Origin: Mesobacillus persicus
GTDB taxonomy: Bacteria; Bacillota; Bacilli; Bacillales; Cytobacillaceae
Assembly: GCF_900109925.1 (NCBI RefSeq)
Contig: NZ_FOBW01000006.1
Coordinates: forward strand, 1-64,000
Length of the DNA stretch: 64,000 bases
Direction of reading: 5' to 3'
The notes below the pieces were generated by a model. The model made no database searches and was not told the DNA's origin. It was given only the letters and a program-made list of their open reading frames with translations. Within the stretch, counting starts at the first letter, position 1. Each line of letters begins with the position of its first letter. Below are positions 53,201 to 60,700 of the stretch, in pieces. A program made the position numbers and the translations under genes.

Positions 53201-53951
53201 TGAATTGATTATGCTCAAAATCTGGCTGTTTTAATGAAGTAAAATAAATTCCCTTCGGTTGAACTCCCCAAGACGCAAAAGAATCGGAAACACTTTTCTT
53301 AAAGTCTTCAAACCGTAGTTCTTCCTCACGGTGCTTATCTATCATATTCACAACAAGATAAAGCTCTTTGCCAGCCTCGGTTAACTCTTTTGTAAATAAA
53401 AAGTTAAGCTCCGACTGGACGTGATTATAATCCATTACATACAATACCAGATCAGCTAGATGAAGTGCTGACTCCGTAGCAATCCTGTGGGCATCATCAG
53501 CTGAGTCAATTCCAGGTGTGTCCATAATCACTACTTCCTCTAGAATCCTCGATCCTTTATGACTAATTTCAAGCGATTCGATTTGGTCGCCATCCTTGCA
53601 GTAGTTTTTTACTATTTCATAATCATAGGGTGCTGGATAAAACCTTGGCTTTCCTTCTTTAAAGAAAACCCGCGCATATTCTTCCCCAGATTTGATTTTT
53701 ACAAGGTTTGCACTTGTGGGGATTGGACTAGACGGAAGTATGTCTTCACCTATTAAAGAGTTAATCATGCTTGACTTACCAGCAGAAAAATGGCCACAAA
53801 AAGCGATTGCAAACTCTTTTTCTAATGTCTTTCTTCCAAGTTCCCTAGATTTTGCGGATGCCTCGGAATCTTCATGCTGTGAAAACAGACCATGAAGCTT
53901 AATGATTTTCCCTAAAAGCTGTTTATCCTTTTGAGCAACTAATAGACCCAT
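50292..53951 (-). CDS. dynA: Bacterial dynamin-like protein, two fused subunits (DynA / YpbR)
   Basis: 1219 aa, two dynamin modules in one chain as in B. subtilis DynA. Module 1: P-loop GHFSAGKSS (about 52-60), DTPGIDSADD, and NMIDKH. Module 2: GAFSAGKSS (near 640), DTPGADSINARH, and NAIDLA. Long helical stalks follow each GTPase domain. DynA tethers and fuses membranes and protects against membrane damage and phage. First gene of an operon with the nucleotidyltransferase and a Cys-rich peptide. Confidence 0.94.
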   Translation of the reverse strand: MGLLVAQKDKQLLGKIIKLHGLFSQHEDSEASAKSRELGRKTLEKEFAIAFCGHFSAGKSSMINSLIGEDILPSSPIPTSANLVKIKSGEEYARVFFKEGKPRFYPAPYDYEIVKNYCKDGDQIESLEISHKGSRILEEVVIMDTPGIDSADDAHRIATESALHLADLVLYVMDYNHVQSELNFLFTKELTEAGKELYLVVNMIDKHREEELRFEDFKKSVSDSFASWGVQPKGIYFTSLKQPDFEHNQFNELQQLLQERIRNREEMLPESVFKSLVKVSEDHVKQLTETTENQFSQLKLRLNDVPETEWGQLPEQHEQIKGKLRELESREARREVDFTEGVDAILKSAYLMPFKTRELAESYLTSMQSDFKVGLFFAKQKTLQERESRLELFYQDLAEKVQAQLDWHLKEFLLKCLKEQKIQEGNLLTLAQSFKVNFTKELLQQTIKSGAVVSGDYVLTYTNDVAEMLKKQSREQLRSFKEEYLASVKSLSGHELVEAKEEEKLLGQLVDTYQSVLKAEELLSARTEEIFNALYGELQLAPPVEEAEALFIQKLDEEVVLNTENLSRKDQPKTSQNRTESNRTNQEGQVNLENYHRQVNNLVEKLRETAGAVDSLPGLKRISKELIEKAGRLENQQFTVALFGAFSAGKSSFANALIGENLLPVSPNPTTAAINKIKPIDDVHPHGTVLVKVKDAVQLLEEVNRSLKLFKMEASNFTEALEKIASIQVGEANTGASEKLHHSFLKAFSTGYRLFESRMGNVFTTDLNAFRGYVADEEKSCFVEWIEVYYDCELTREGISLVDTPGADSINARHTGVAFDYIKNSDAILFVTYYNHAFSRADREFLIQLGRVKDTFELDKMFFIVNAIDLANSEEEMEDVLNYVEDQLVQYGIRKPHLHPVSSLKALKEKMENIEGDSRFTQFEQSFYSFISDDLMRMAMESAEAKWQQSVQTLEKLLHSAQEGQEEKMKKLAELDHEKHNVLNHIKGKDVDFLEKQLTQEADELVYYIKQRVFLRFNEFFRESFNPTVIKDDGRDLKHALQSALDELIESIGYDLLQEMRATTLRIEAFITKLFNEFQQRLSTELNKLSDDLTIATVELTEFDEIDFEVAFKDLDKKVFKKALGSFKNPKAFFEKDEKRVMSEEVEKILEQPADEYLQKQNKDLKDHYHASLIKLFERLLTDIVEQTEEYYTGLRSTLSTDFPLDELKDTYTKIKSLA

Positions 53952-54104
53952 AACTTAAACCCCTTGTGACAAATTTGTGAACACCTTTGTTCCCTCCATT
54001 TTAAATGATTTTTCATTTTATTCCCACAATAATAACTAGAAAATATACTTTTAAAATAGGAAAATGCCGTGAATCATTTTTCAAGAGGCTCTGTTAAACA
54101 AGAA

Positions 54105-54195
54105 TGTTGATTTCCGCTTCAGGCGCTCACGAACAGCGGGGCGGGCGGTGAGCCTGTCTAGCTGCAGCGCCTACAATCAACGGGAAGCAAAATCA
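54105..54195. repeat. GC-rich palindromic repeat with TTGATTTCCGCT/ATCAACGGGAA ends
   Basis: The element starts GTTGATTTCCGCTTCAGGCGC and ends with ATCAACGGGAA, with GCGGGGCGGGCGGTGAGCCT inside. It resembles a repeat widespread in Bacillaceae genomes. A degraded end (GTTGATTTCCGCTCC) is also at about 32062. Confidence 0.75.
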
Positions 54196-54229
54196 TCACT
54201 CTCCTTTAACGGAGATTTGCAAAATAAAA

Positions 54230-54250
54230 AACCCGGGATAATCCCGAGTT
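54230..54250 (-). terminator. Terminator of the 28-residue peptide gene
   Basis: CGGGA/TCCCG stem extended by AA/TT pairs, then a T6 run on the minus strand. Confidence 0.75.
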
Positions 54251-54270
54251 ATAACAGAGTTCGTTTGAAA

Positions 54271-54357
54271 TTATTGTGGTTTTAATACATGATCCAAAAC
54301 GTATTTCATAACACCTGAATAGACCGCTACAGTTGTAATAACTAGCAATGAAGTCAT
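54271..54357 (-). CDS. Candidate single-helix membrane peptide, 28 aa
   Basis: ATG with AAGGATGGTGG upstream. One hydrophobic helix (SLLVITTVAVYSGVM) followed by a polar tail (KYVLDHVLKPQ). A terminator follows 20 bases after the stop. No family recognised. The arrangement is compatible with a small membrane peptide. Confidence 0.5.
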   Translation of the reverse strand: MTSLLVITTVAVYSGVMKYVLDHVLKPQ

Positions 54358-54455
54358 TATGACCACCATCCTTATAGATGATATGTAGTAATTGAGAATA
54401 ATTTTCAACCTCAATTAAAATTTTACCATGTGTGTATGAAATCTTCAATATCGGA

Positions 54456-55028
54456 CTATGATTTGTCAAACTTTTTTAACAAATTCGGCAAGAAACGGTG
54501 ACTACCCTGAAATTCAGTTTCATAACCCGTCCATTCTTTAAGAGCCTTCTCTTCTGTAGGAATTCTAATTGAGAGAATGGCCATATTTAAAATTGTAAAT
54601 AGGATCGCTGTTGTATAAGCATTAAACATCAAGGGGATAATCGCCAGTTCCAAGGCAACAATAAAATAATTGGGATGCTTGATGTAACGGTACGGCCCTT
54701 TCTTCACAATCTCTGCTCCCGGAAGAACAATAATCTTTGTATTCCAATAAGGACCAAGGGACTTTAGTGCCCATATTCTCATTGCTTGCGTGAAAAGAAA
54801 CCCTCCAAACAAAACTACCCAAAATTGAGAGAGCTCTCGATTAAAATAAAGCACTTCGAGTATCATTGTTATAAAAAAGGCAGTATGAATTAGCACCATG
54901 ATTGGATAATGTTCTGCACCGAATTCTACAGCTCCTTTTGCTTTCATCCACCGTTCATTTTTTTTAGCAATAACCAATTCAATTGCTCGTTGAAAGACAA
55001 TAATGGTGACAAACAGGTAAAATAACAT
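54456..55028 (-). CDS. bpsB: Isoprenylcysteine carboxyl methyltransferase-like enzyme (BpsB / YpbQ)
   Basis: 190 aa from the ATG at 55028, with GAGGTGGGAATAAAG upstream overlapping the bpsA stop. Several membrane helices, with PYRYIKHPNYFIVALE near 127-142 as the ICMT SAM site. In B. subtilis BpsB methylates the alkylpyrones made by BpsA. Confidence 0.92.
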   Translation of the reverse strand: MLFYLFVTIIVFQRAIELVIAKKNERWMKAKGAVEFGAEHYPIMVLIHTAFFITMILEVLYFNRELSQFWVVLFGGFLFTQAMRIWALKSLGPYWNTKIIVLPGAEIVKKGPYRYIKHPNYFIVALELAIIPLMFNAYTTAILFTILNMAILSIRIPTEEKALKEWTGYETEFQGSHRFLPNLLKKFDKS

Positions 55029-55030
55029 CT

Positions 55031-56116
55031 TTATTCCCACCTCAAGAGAAGCAATTCCGAACTGAACCCTGGACCTAATGCTGCAGCTAGACCCAGTTCT
55101 CCCGGTCTCGCTACCTCCATAAACCTTCTTAACACATAAAGAATTGTTGCAGAGGACATATTTCCATGCTCTTTTAATACCTGAAGAGAAATATCAGTCA
55201 TCCCTTTCGGAAGCTGGAGTGCCTTTTCATAAGCATCTAATACCTTCCTTCCACCAGGATGGGCAATAAAATGGTTGAGATCCTCTACTTTAACATCTTG
55301 TTTCTCTAGGAATTGGCGCACATTTGGCTCTAACCAATTTTCAACTATCGCTGGGATATTTCTAGAAAAGACAACATGAAGACCTTCATCCTTCATATCC
55401 CACCCCATTACATCTAAGGAATCATTCATTAATGTCGAACTTGTTGCCAGTATGTTAGGTAGTGATGTGGCTTTTTGATATGTATGAAAGTCTGAGTCAT
55501 CCCCGCAAACGACAACAGAAGCAACCCCATCAGCAAATAGGGAGGTACCGACTAAATTACTCTTAGAACGATCATTTCTTTGGAAGGTTAAACTACATAA
55601 TTCAACTGATAATACAAGTACTTTCGAAGAAGGATAAGCCAGACAATAATCATAAGCGCGCGATAATCCTGAGGCGCCCCCAGCACAGCCTAATCCCCAT
55701 ATTGGTATCCGTTTTGTATGGGGCGAGAAAGGGAGGTGGTTCATAATCCTCGCTTCAATACTAGGTGTAGCAATCCCGGTACTAGTGATAGTAAAAATAG
55801 CATCAATTTCATGAAAGGGAATCCTTTTTTCTAAGAAATAAGGATTAGACAGGCTGCCTTCGATTGCTTCTTTTCCTAGTTCAACAGCTGTTTGGAGGTA
55901 AGCATTGTTTTTTTCTTCAAGGGAGTGATCTTTGCTAAACCAAGTCAAGTCTTCCGAAAAATAACGTTTCTCAATTTGCCCATTCAAAAACACTGGAAGC
56001 AATCTTTTAATATCGTGAAAGGATTCTGAGAATAACTCCTCAGCAAACTCCATGACTCGGTTCTGAGGAATGACGAATGGTGGACTGGCTTCAGCTACTG
56101 ATAGTATCTTTGGCAT
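55031..56116 (-). CDS. bpsA: Type III polyketide synthase (BpsA)
   Basis: 361 aa. Chalcone synthase fold with the catalytic Cys in GLGCAGGASGLSRA, His in FIAHPGGRKVLDA, and Asn in EHGNMSSAT. It makes alkylpyrones from long-chain acyl-CoA and malonyl-CoA. Coupled to bpsB. ypwA, its usual neighbour, lies further right in this window. Confidence 0.94.
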   Translation of the reverse strand: MPKILSVAEASPPFVIPQNRVMEFAEELFSESFHDIKRLLPVFLNGQIEKRYFSEDLTWFSKDHSLEEKNNAYLQTAVELGKEAIEGSLSNPYFLEKRIPFHEIDAIFTITSTGIATPSIEARIMNHLPFSPHTKRIPIWGLGCAGGASGLSRAYDYCLAYPSSKVLVLSVELCSLTFQRNDRSKSNLVGTSLFADGVASVVVCGDDSDFHTYQKATSLPNILATSSTLMNDSLDVMGWDMKDEGLHVVFSRNIPAIVENWLEPNVRQFLEKQDVKVEDLNHFIAHPGGRKVLDAYEKALQLPKGMTDISLQVLKEHGNMSSATILYVLRRFMEVARPGELGLAAALGPGFSSELLLLRWE

Positions 56117-56198
56117 GATTAACTCTCCTCACTTATCTTTAGCTTACTTTTTCCATTATTAAGGAGAGTATGCACCTACCCGCAATAGACAAAAAAAA

Positions 56199-56218
56199 GC
56201 TTCCCTAGAAAGGGAAGC
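56199..56218 (-). terminator. Terminator of the SDR gene
   Basis: GCTTCCCT/AGGGAAGC 8-bp stem, loop AGAA, T8 on the minus strand. Confidence 0.88.
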
Positions 56219-56305
56219 CTAACGTTTTGAAGGAGTTGCTGTGCACTATTATTATAACTGACTATCGTTGGTATTACAGTAGATAATCTTTTCCATTTTC
56301 ATAAA

Positions 56306-57091
56306 TTAAAACCCATGAATGGTCATGCCGCCGTCCACAAACAATGTTTGCCCAGTAACATAGCTCCCTGCCTCAGAGCAGAGAAAAACAACGGGGCCGA
56401 CTAGTTCAGGGAGCTCACCAACACGATTCAATGGAGTTACAGCGAGAATATCACGGACGTAATCCTCGTCCGCGAGTAATTTTTCCGTTAATGGCGTTTT
56501 AAAATACCAAGGGCCAATTGAGTTGACATTGATGCCATACTTTCCCCATTCCATTGCAAGGACTTTTGTCATTTGAATCATCGCGGCCTTTGTCGCTGCG
56601 TAAACAACCCCAGTTCGAAGGGCGACATGCCCAGCAACAGACGAAATATTAACAATTCTACCGCCATTATTCATTTCTTTCATTCGTTGACCGACTTCTT
56701 GAGACAACATAAAGGCGGATTTCAAGTTTGTATCCATGATGGTTTGCCACTCTTCATCTGTTACATCAAGGGCTTTAGAGCGGATATTCATCCCAGCATT
56801 ATTAATGAGGAGATCAATTTCCCCCCATTCTCTCATGACTCGTTCAACCGTGTCTCGAACTTGTTCCCTGCTCGTTACATCTGTTTGTAGAATTAGAGTG
56901 CGTCGGCCTAATTCATGAATCGATGCCGCTGTCCTTTCAAGATCAGCTTCTGTACGTGAAATCAAGGCCACGTCAGCTCCCGCCTCTGCTAGTCCAATTG
57001 CCAGCGCACGTCCAATCCCTCTCCCAGCTCCTGTCACTATAGCTACCTTTCCACTCAGGTTAAATGAAGGTAAAAACATATGTATCATCAT
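56306..57091 (-). CDS. Short-chain dehydrogenase/reductase
   Basis: 261 aa. Cofactor site TGAGRGIGRALAIGL, NNAGMN, active site S-Y-K (ISSVAG, YAATKAA), and an SDR C-terminus ending FVDGGMTIHGF. It belongs to the FabG / gluconate 5-dehydrogenase / glucose dehydrogenase group; the substrate cannot be told. Which of the tightly packed ATGs is used is open. Confidence 0.88.
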   Translation of the reverse strand: MMIHMFLPSFNLSGKVAIVTGAGRGIGRALAIGLAEAGADVALISRTEADLERTAASIHELGRRTLILQTDVTSREQVRDTVERVMREWGEIDLLINNAGMNIRSKALDVTDEEWQTIMDTNLKSAFMLSQEVGQRMKEMNNGGRIVNISSVAGHVALRTGVVYAATKAAMIQMTKVLAMEWGKYGINVNSIGPWYFKTPLTEKLLADEDYVRDILAVTPLNRVGELPELVGPVVFLCSEAGSYVTGQTLFVDGGMTIHGF

Positions 57092-57150
57092 TCCCTTTTT
57101 TAAAATTCTGTTTTATTCTACCATGTTTAAAGGTTTACAAGTAAAGAAAG

Positions 57151-57172
57151 AGCATCGATACAAATCGATGCT
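57151..57172 (-). terminator. Terminator of the 42-residue zinc-ribbon gene
   Basis: AGCATCGAT/ATCGATGCT 9-bp stem with loop ACAA, then a T/C-rich tail on the minus strand. Confidence 0.8.
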
Positions 57173-57177
57173 CCATG

Positions 57178-57306
57178 TTATTTGTATTGATTGGATTGAG
57201 TTTGTACCTCTATCCAAATTTCTTTTTCCACTAATATGCCACAATGTTTACAAGTGCATGACTCATTGTACAAAAGGCGACACTGATCACAATAGTATTT
57301 ATGCAT
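57178..57306 (-). CDS. Small zinc-ribbon peptide, 42 aa
   Basis: ATG with GGGGATGTGAAG upstream. Cys at 6, 9, 17, 19 and 22 (YYCDQCRLL, SCTCKHCG) form a zinc-ribbon-like set, followed by a polar tail. It has its own terminator. It lies between the orphan riboswitch region and the SDR. Family not recognised. Confidence 0.7.
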   Translation of the reverse strand: MHKYYCDQCRLLYNESCTCKHCGILVEKEIWIEVQTQSNQYK

Positions 57307-57351
57307 TTCTCTTCACATCCCCGCAGAATCCTTTTGTATTAGTTTATGAAT

Positions 57352-57480
57352 TCAGCTAGGAAACGGTACATCACAGATTAATTTATGAGGCTTTGTAACA
57401 CCTTTTTTAGTTTTAATACCAGATAATTGAATAAGTCCGACATTCTGAGAAAAAGTAGTGTATGGAAAAGAATTAAACAT
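57352..57480 (-). other. Possible gene remnant (42-residue frame)
   Basis: A minus-strand frame ends at 57352 (stretch NVGLIQLSGIKTKKGVTKP) and runs without a stop into the repeat at 57517. No ribosome binding site is convincing. It could be the C-terminus of a gene truncated by the repeat, or chance. Confidence 0.25.
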
Positions 57481-57516
57481 CCGCCCAGAATAAACGCTAA
57501 TCCTTCGGCACGATAG

Positions 57517-57690
57517 CCTAGGCGACTGCACAAGGACGACAAGCATAAGACGCGCCGTGTAAGAAGGTGCTTTTTACCTTCTGAAAGGGAGTGGCTTATG
57601 TCTTCCGAGTCCCTAGGAGCCGCAGCTAGACAAGCGCGCTGGAGCTGGATTCAGAGAACGAACACAAATTCATTCACACCCTTAACTTTT
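57517..57690. repeat. Dispersed repeat, copy C
   Basis: It matches the 3' two-thirds of copy A almost base for base: GGCGACTGCACA, CATAAGACGCGCC, GTAAGAAGGTG, CTTATGTCTTCCGAGTCCCT and GGAGCCGCAGCTAGACAAGC. Confidence 0.85.
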
Positions 57691-57711
57691 ATAATTTCAT
57701 AAACGATAAAA

Positions 57712-57769
57712 AATGCCTGGGGTCATTGCTTCACTCCATAAAGAGTGAAGCAATGAGACCCCAGGCATT
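57712..57769 (-). terminator. Riboswitch expression-platform terminator
   Basis: A very long stem (25 base pairs with a 2-base bulge) formed by AATGCCTGGGGTC...ACTC and its complement, loop CATAAA. A T run follows on the minus strand. It is the terminator of the guanine riboswitch next to it. Confidence 0.85.
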
Positions 57770-57818
57770 CTGGTTTTAGGCAAAAATAACGAACCTATTA
57801 AAGTTCTGCTCATTGCTC

Positions 57819-57887
57819 ACTCATAGTCAGACCATTTACGGCAGTCCGGTAGAAACTTGCAGGCCATATCCCCGCGATTATATGAGT
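57819..57887 (-). promoter_or_regulatory. Guanine (purine-class) riboswitch aptamer
   Basis: The minus strand has P1 ACTCATA/TATGAGT, AATATGGCC-type P2 (GGATATGGCC), the invariant AGTTTCTACC, the P3 loop CCGTAAA, and GACTATG. The C of GACTATG is the specificity position, so guanine rather than adenine. GAGTGAGCAATGAG after P1 can pair with CTCATTGCTTCACTC in the terminator stem, a clear antiterminator. This is an OFF switch. In B. subtilis this class controls xpt-pbuX between the bcsA/bpsA and ypwA genes; here no purine gene follows. Confidence 0.93.
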
Positions 57888-58104
57888 TACATTTAAATTT
57901 AAAATCATTATATCATTTAGCTGGCACCTTCCAACCTTAAAAACGAATGTTTTTTATTTTCACACAAAAAAAGTTCGCTTTTTCCTCTTGAAGGCTCATT
58001 CCTATTTGTCAGTGTTTCAAATCACACAAATGCATCTTAGGATTAAATGTTCATATTTTCACAACGATGAGTTCACATTTCCTTCACAATTACCCCGCGA
58101 TTAA

Positions 58105-58120
58105 TGTGACAAAAATCACC
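58105..58120 (+). promoter_or_regulatory. Fnr/Crp-like palindrome upstream of the ba3 oxidase
   Basis: TGTGA-N6-TCACC, 9 of 10 to TGTGA-N6-TCACA, about 155 bases before the first gene. Several further TTCACA and TTGTGA half-sites lie nearby. Oxygen or redox control is possible. Confidence 0.4.
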
Positions 58121-58274
58121 GCTACGACAACTTTATAACATTAACATAGTGAATACATAAGGAATGAACAATTTGTGAATTGACCGAAAGCTACTGGAAA
58201 ATACCGGATTGTTTTGTATGATGAAAATGTAATTATTCTAATTAAATTTAAAATTCCTGAAAGGAGTGGACAAA

Positions 58275-58424
58275 ATGGCTCAGCCTGGGCTCGATAAAAG
58301 AACACAGACGAAGGTGGAGGATCAGTCCTCATTAAAGGGAACGTTAGCTTCGGTATTCTTGCTGGGGTTCTTCCTAATCATTACGTGGGTTGGTGTATTC
58401 TTGTTATTTGTAAATCGTTTTTAA
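58275..58424 (+). CDS. cbaD: Cytochrome ba3 oxidase subunit IIa-like peptide (CbaD)
   Basis: 49 aa with AAAGGAGTGGACAAA before the ATG. A polar 22-residue start, then one membrane helix (TLASVFLLGFFLIITWVGVFLLF). This is the size and shape of the 2A subunit of ba3 oxidases. It is directly followed by subunits II and I. Confidence 0.82.
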   Translation: MAQPGLDKRTQTKVEDQSSLKGTLASVFLLGFFLIITWVGVFLLFVNRF

Positions 58425-58451
58425 TAGAGAGATAAAGGGGAGAAAAATACC

Positions 58452-58928
58452 ATGCATATTCATAAGTTCGAAAAAATTTGGCTTATTTTTGGGGTAGCCA
58501 CTTTACTTGTTTTTTTATCAGTGATTGGTGTAAGTGCCTTTTACCTTGGAAATCAGCCACCTAGTTGCCTAGCTACCATCAATCCAGAAAAAGTGGATAC
58601 AACTGCTCCATTTGATAAACCAGGTCTAAACAAAGTTGAAGGAAAAGAATGGGATTATGAACTTGTTTTCGTTGCTTCTGCTTTTAACTATACACCGGGG
58701 GAAGTCGAAGTCCCGCTTGGAGCAAAGGTGAAAGTCATTGCGACAACTAAAGATGTTGTTCACGGCTTTAATGCTGCTGGGACTAATATCAATATGATGC
58801 TTGAACCAGGTTATATCTCTGAACTCGTCACAACCTTTGACAAGGCTGGAGAATTTTTAATTGTCTGTAACGAATACTGTGGTGCCGGTCATCACTTGAT
58901 GTCTTCAATGATTAAGGTGGTGGAATAA
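58452..58928 (+). CDS. cbaB: Cytochrome ba3 oxidase subunit II
   Basis: 158 aa. One membrane helix (about 10-32) and a cupredoxin domain with the CuA site CNEYCGAGHHLM (two Cys, His, Met) and an upstream His (VVHGFN). It passes electrons from cytochrome c to subunit I. Its stop overlaps the next start by one base. Confidence 0.94.
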   Translation: MHIHKFEKIWLIFGVATLLVFLSVIGVSAFYLGNQPPSCLATINPEKVDTTAPFDKPGLNKVEGKEWDYELVFVASAFNYTPGEVEVPLGAKVKVIATTKDVVHGFNAAGTNINMMLEPGYISELVTTFDKAGEFLIVCNEYCGAGHHLMSSMIKVVE

Positions 58929-60586
58929 TGAGTTCTTTCACTGAAAAGATAAAAAAGGTCGATCCTCGAGACGCAAAATTAGGAATGGCCCATTTTTACG
59001 TCGCATTCATCGGTTTATTTATTGGAGGAATGGCTGGATTACTACAAACTCTCGTCAGATCTGGCCAGTATACACTTCCGGCTGGGATTGGATACTATCA
59101 ACTCTTAACATTACATGGCGTTGTATTGGCCCTAGTAATGACCACCTACTTCATTATGGGCTTTCAGCTTGTGGCTGTAAGTCGTACAGCTGGAACACTT
59201 TCTAATAAGCAAAGAACAACTGCTTGGATTGGCTTCTGGTTAATGACGATTGGAACCGTCATGGCTGCAGTTATGATTTTATTAAACGAGGCATCCGTCC
59301 TTTACACGTTTTATGCTCCACTTCAAGCACATGCCCTCTTCTACGTGGGTCTGACACTTGTCATCGCCGGAAGTTGGCTAGGTAGCGCTGCAATTATTAT
59401 GGCTTATGTGGCTTGGAGAAAACAGAATCCTGGACAGCCAAGTCCACTTCTTACATTTATGGCATTAGTAAACACCCTTATGTGGGTTGTTGCTACGATT
59501 GGTGTTGCCTCCACCGTACTATTTCAATTATTACCATGGTCGCTCGGCATTGTTGAGCGCGTAGACGTTGCAGTTAGTAGGACATTATTTTGGTACTTCG
59601 GACACCCACTCGTTTATTTCTGGCTCCTGCCTGCCTATATGGCATGGTATGTGGTTGTACCGAAGATCATTGGTGGTAAAATTTTCTCAGATTCACTGGC
59701 AAGACTTTCATTCATTCTCTTTTTATTATTCTCGATTCCAGTTGGATTCCACCACCAGTTAATGGAGCCAGGAATTGACGCTGCATGGAAGTTTTTGCAG
59801 GTTGTTCTTACCTTTTTAGTTATTATTCCATCATTAATGACGGCCTTCTCACTATTTGCAACTTTTGAAACATTTGGTCGTTCAAAAGGAGCAACTGGTT
59901 TATTCGGTTGGCTGAAAGAGCTTCCATGGGGCGATGCTCGTTTCCTCATTCCATTTATCGGGATGTTAAGCTTTATACCTGGTGGAGCAGGTGGAATTAT
60001 CAATGCTTCAAACCAGATGAACCAAGTTGTCCATAACACAATTTGGGTGACAGGTCACTTCCATCTAACTGTTGCTACAGCAGTTATTTTAACGTTTTTC
60101 GGTATCAGTTACTGGTTGATTCCACATTTAACAGGTCGGACTTTAACAAAGGCTATGAACAAGCTCGCTATCCTGCAAGGGGTATTATGGGCGATTGGTA
60201 TGACGTTTATGTCTGGTGCGATGCATGCAGCCGGCCTTCTCGGGGCACCACGTCGCTCTGCATTCTCTGAATATGGTGGAGCTGCCCAAGCTGCCGAATG
60301 GATTCCTTACCAAATTGCACAAGCCGTTGGCGGATCTATTCTATTCATAGCAATCATCCTTGTTCTATATATCTTTATTAATCTTGCTTTCTTTGCTCCA
60401 AAAGGAGAAGAAGAATTCCCTGTAGGAGAAGCAGCGAACTTGGCAGAAAAAGCACCAATGGTATTAGAGAACTGGAAACTATGGCTAGGAATTGTAGTTC
60501 TACTTATCGCATTTGCCTACACGATTCCATTTATTGACTTGATTGAAAATGCACCAATTGGTTCTAAAGGATATAAATTGTGGTAA
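58928..60586 (+). CDS. cbaA: Cytochrome ba3 oxidase subunit I
   Basis: 552 aa, about 13 membrane helices. Haem-copper ligands: LHGVVLALVMTTYF (low-spin haem His), WYFGHPLVYFWLLPAYMAWY (CuB His and Tyr), FHHQLMEPG (CuB His pair), and VTGHFHLTVATAV (haem His pair). A B-type, high-affinity oxidase. A repeat follows the stop. Confidence 0.95.
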   Translation: MSSFTEKIKKVDPRDAKLGMAHFYVAFIGLFIGGMAGLLQTLVRSGQYTLPAGIGYYQLLTLHGVVLALVMTTYFIMGFQLVAVSRTAGTLSNKQRTTAWIGFWLMTIGTVMAAVMILLNEASVLYTFYAPLQAHALFYVGLTLVIAGSWLGSAAIIMAYVAWRKQNPGQPSPLLTFMALVNTLMWVVATIGVASTVLFQLLPWSLGIVERVDVAVSRTLFWYFGHPLVYFWLLPAYMAWYVVVPKIIGGKIFSDSLARLSFILFLLFSIPVGFHHQLMEPGIDAAWKFLQVVLTFLVIIPSLMTAFSLFATFETFGRSKGATGLFGWLKELPWGDARFLIPFIGMLSFIPGGAGGIINASNQMNQVVHNTIWVTGHFHLTVATAVILTFFGISYWLIPHLTGRTLTKAMNKLAILQGVLWAIGMTFMSGAMHAAGLLGAPRRSAFSEYGGAAQAAEWIPYQIAQAVGGSILFIAIILVLYIFINLAFFAPKGEEEFPVGEAANLAEKAPMVLENWKLWLGIVVLLIAFAYTIPFIDLIENAPIGSKGYKLW

Positions 60587-60590
60587 GAAG

Positions 60591-60690
60591 AAAAGTGCAA
60601 GCGCCTTGGTGAGACTCGAGGGGCTAGGCGGTGGCGGTGGAGCTGGAAGCAGAGGCGAACACAATTATCCACAACCTTAACTTTTATAAT
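60591..60690. repeat. Dispersed repeat, short copy (D)
   Basis: It starts AAAAGTGCAAGCGCCTTGG and contains GGGGCTAGGCGGTGGCGGTG and GAGCTGGAAGCAGAGGCGAA. Its tail AACCTTAACTTTTATAATT is shared with copy C. Confidence 0.8.
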
Positions 60691-60700
60691 TCTCAAACAG

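Larger units (their letters stand above)
53952..54270. other. Intergenic stretch: dynA upstream region, repeat and terminator
   Basis: AT-rich region upstream of dynA without a clear promoter, then a GC-rich repeat (54105-54195) and the terminator of the 28-residue peptide gene. Confidence 0.5.
57307..58274. other. Long intergenic region: ORF remnant, repeat, guanine riboswitch and oxidase promoter region
   Basis: 968 bases without an intact recognised gene. From left: a possible gene remnant (57352-57480), a dispersed repeat copy, a strong terminator, a guanine aptamer on the minus strand, then AT-rich sequence and the upstream region of the ba3 oxidase operon. Confidence 0.75.

Noticed and set aside
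57819-57887. Adenine riboswitch
   Set aside because: On first reading the base before GACTATG looked like U, but the specificity base is the C within GACTATG, so guanine is favoured.
58141-58332. 63-residue minus-strand frame
   Set aside because: It overlaps cbaD and the oxidase upstream region and has no ribosome binding site.
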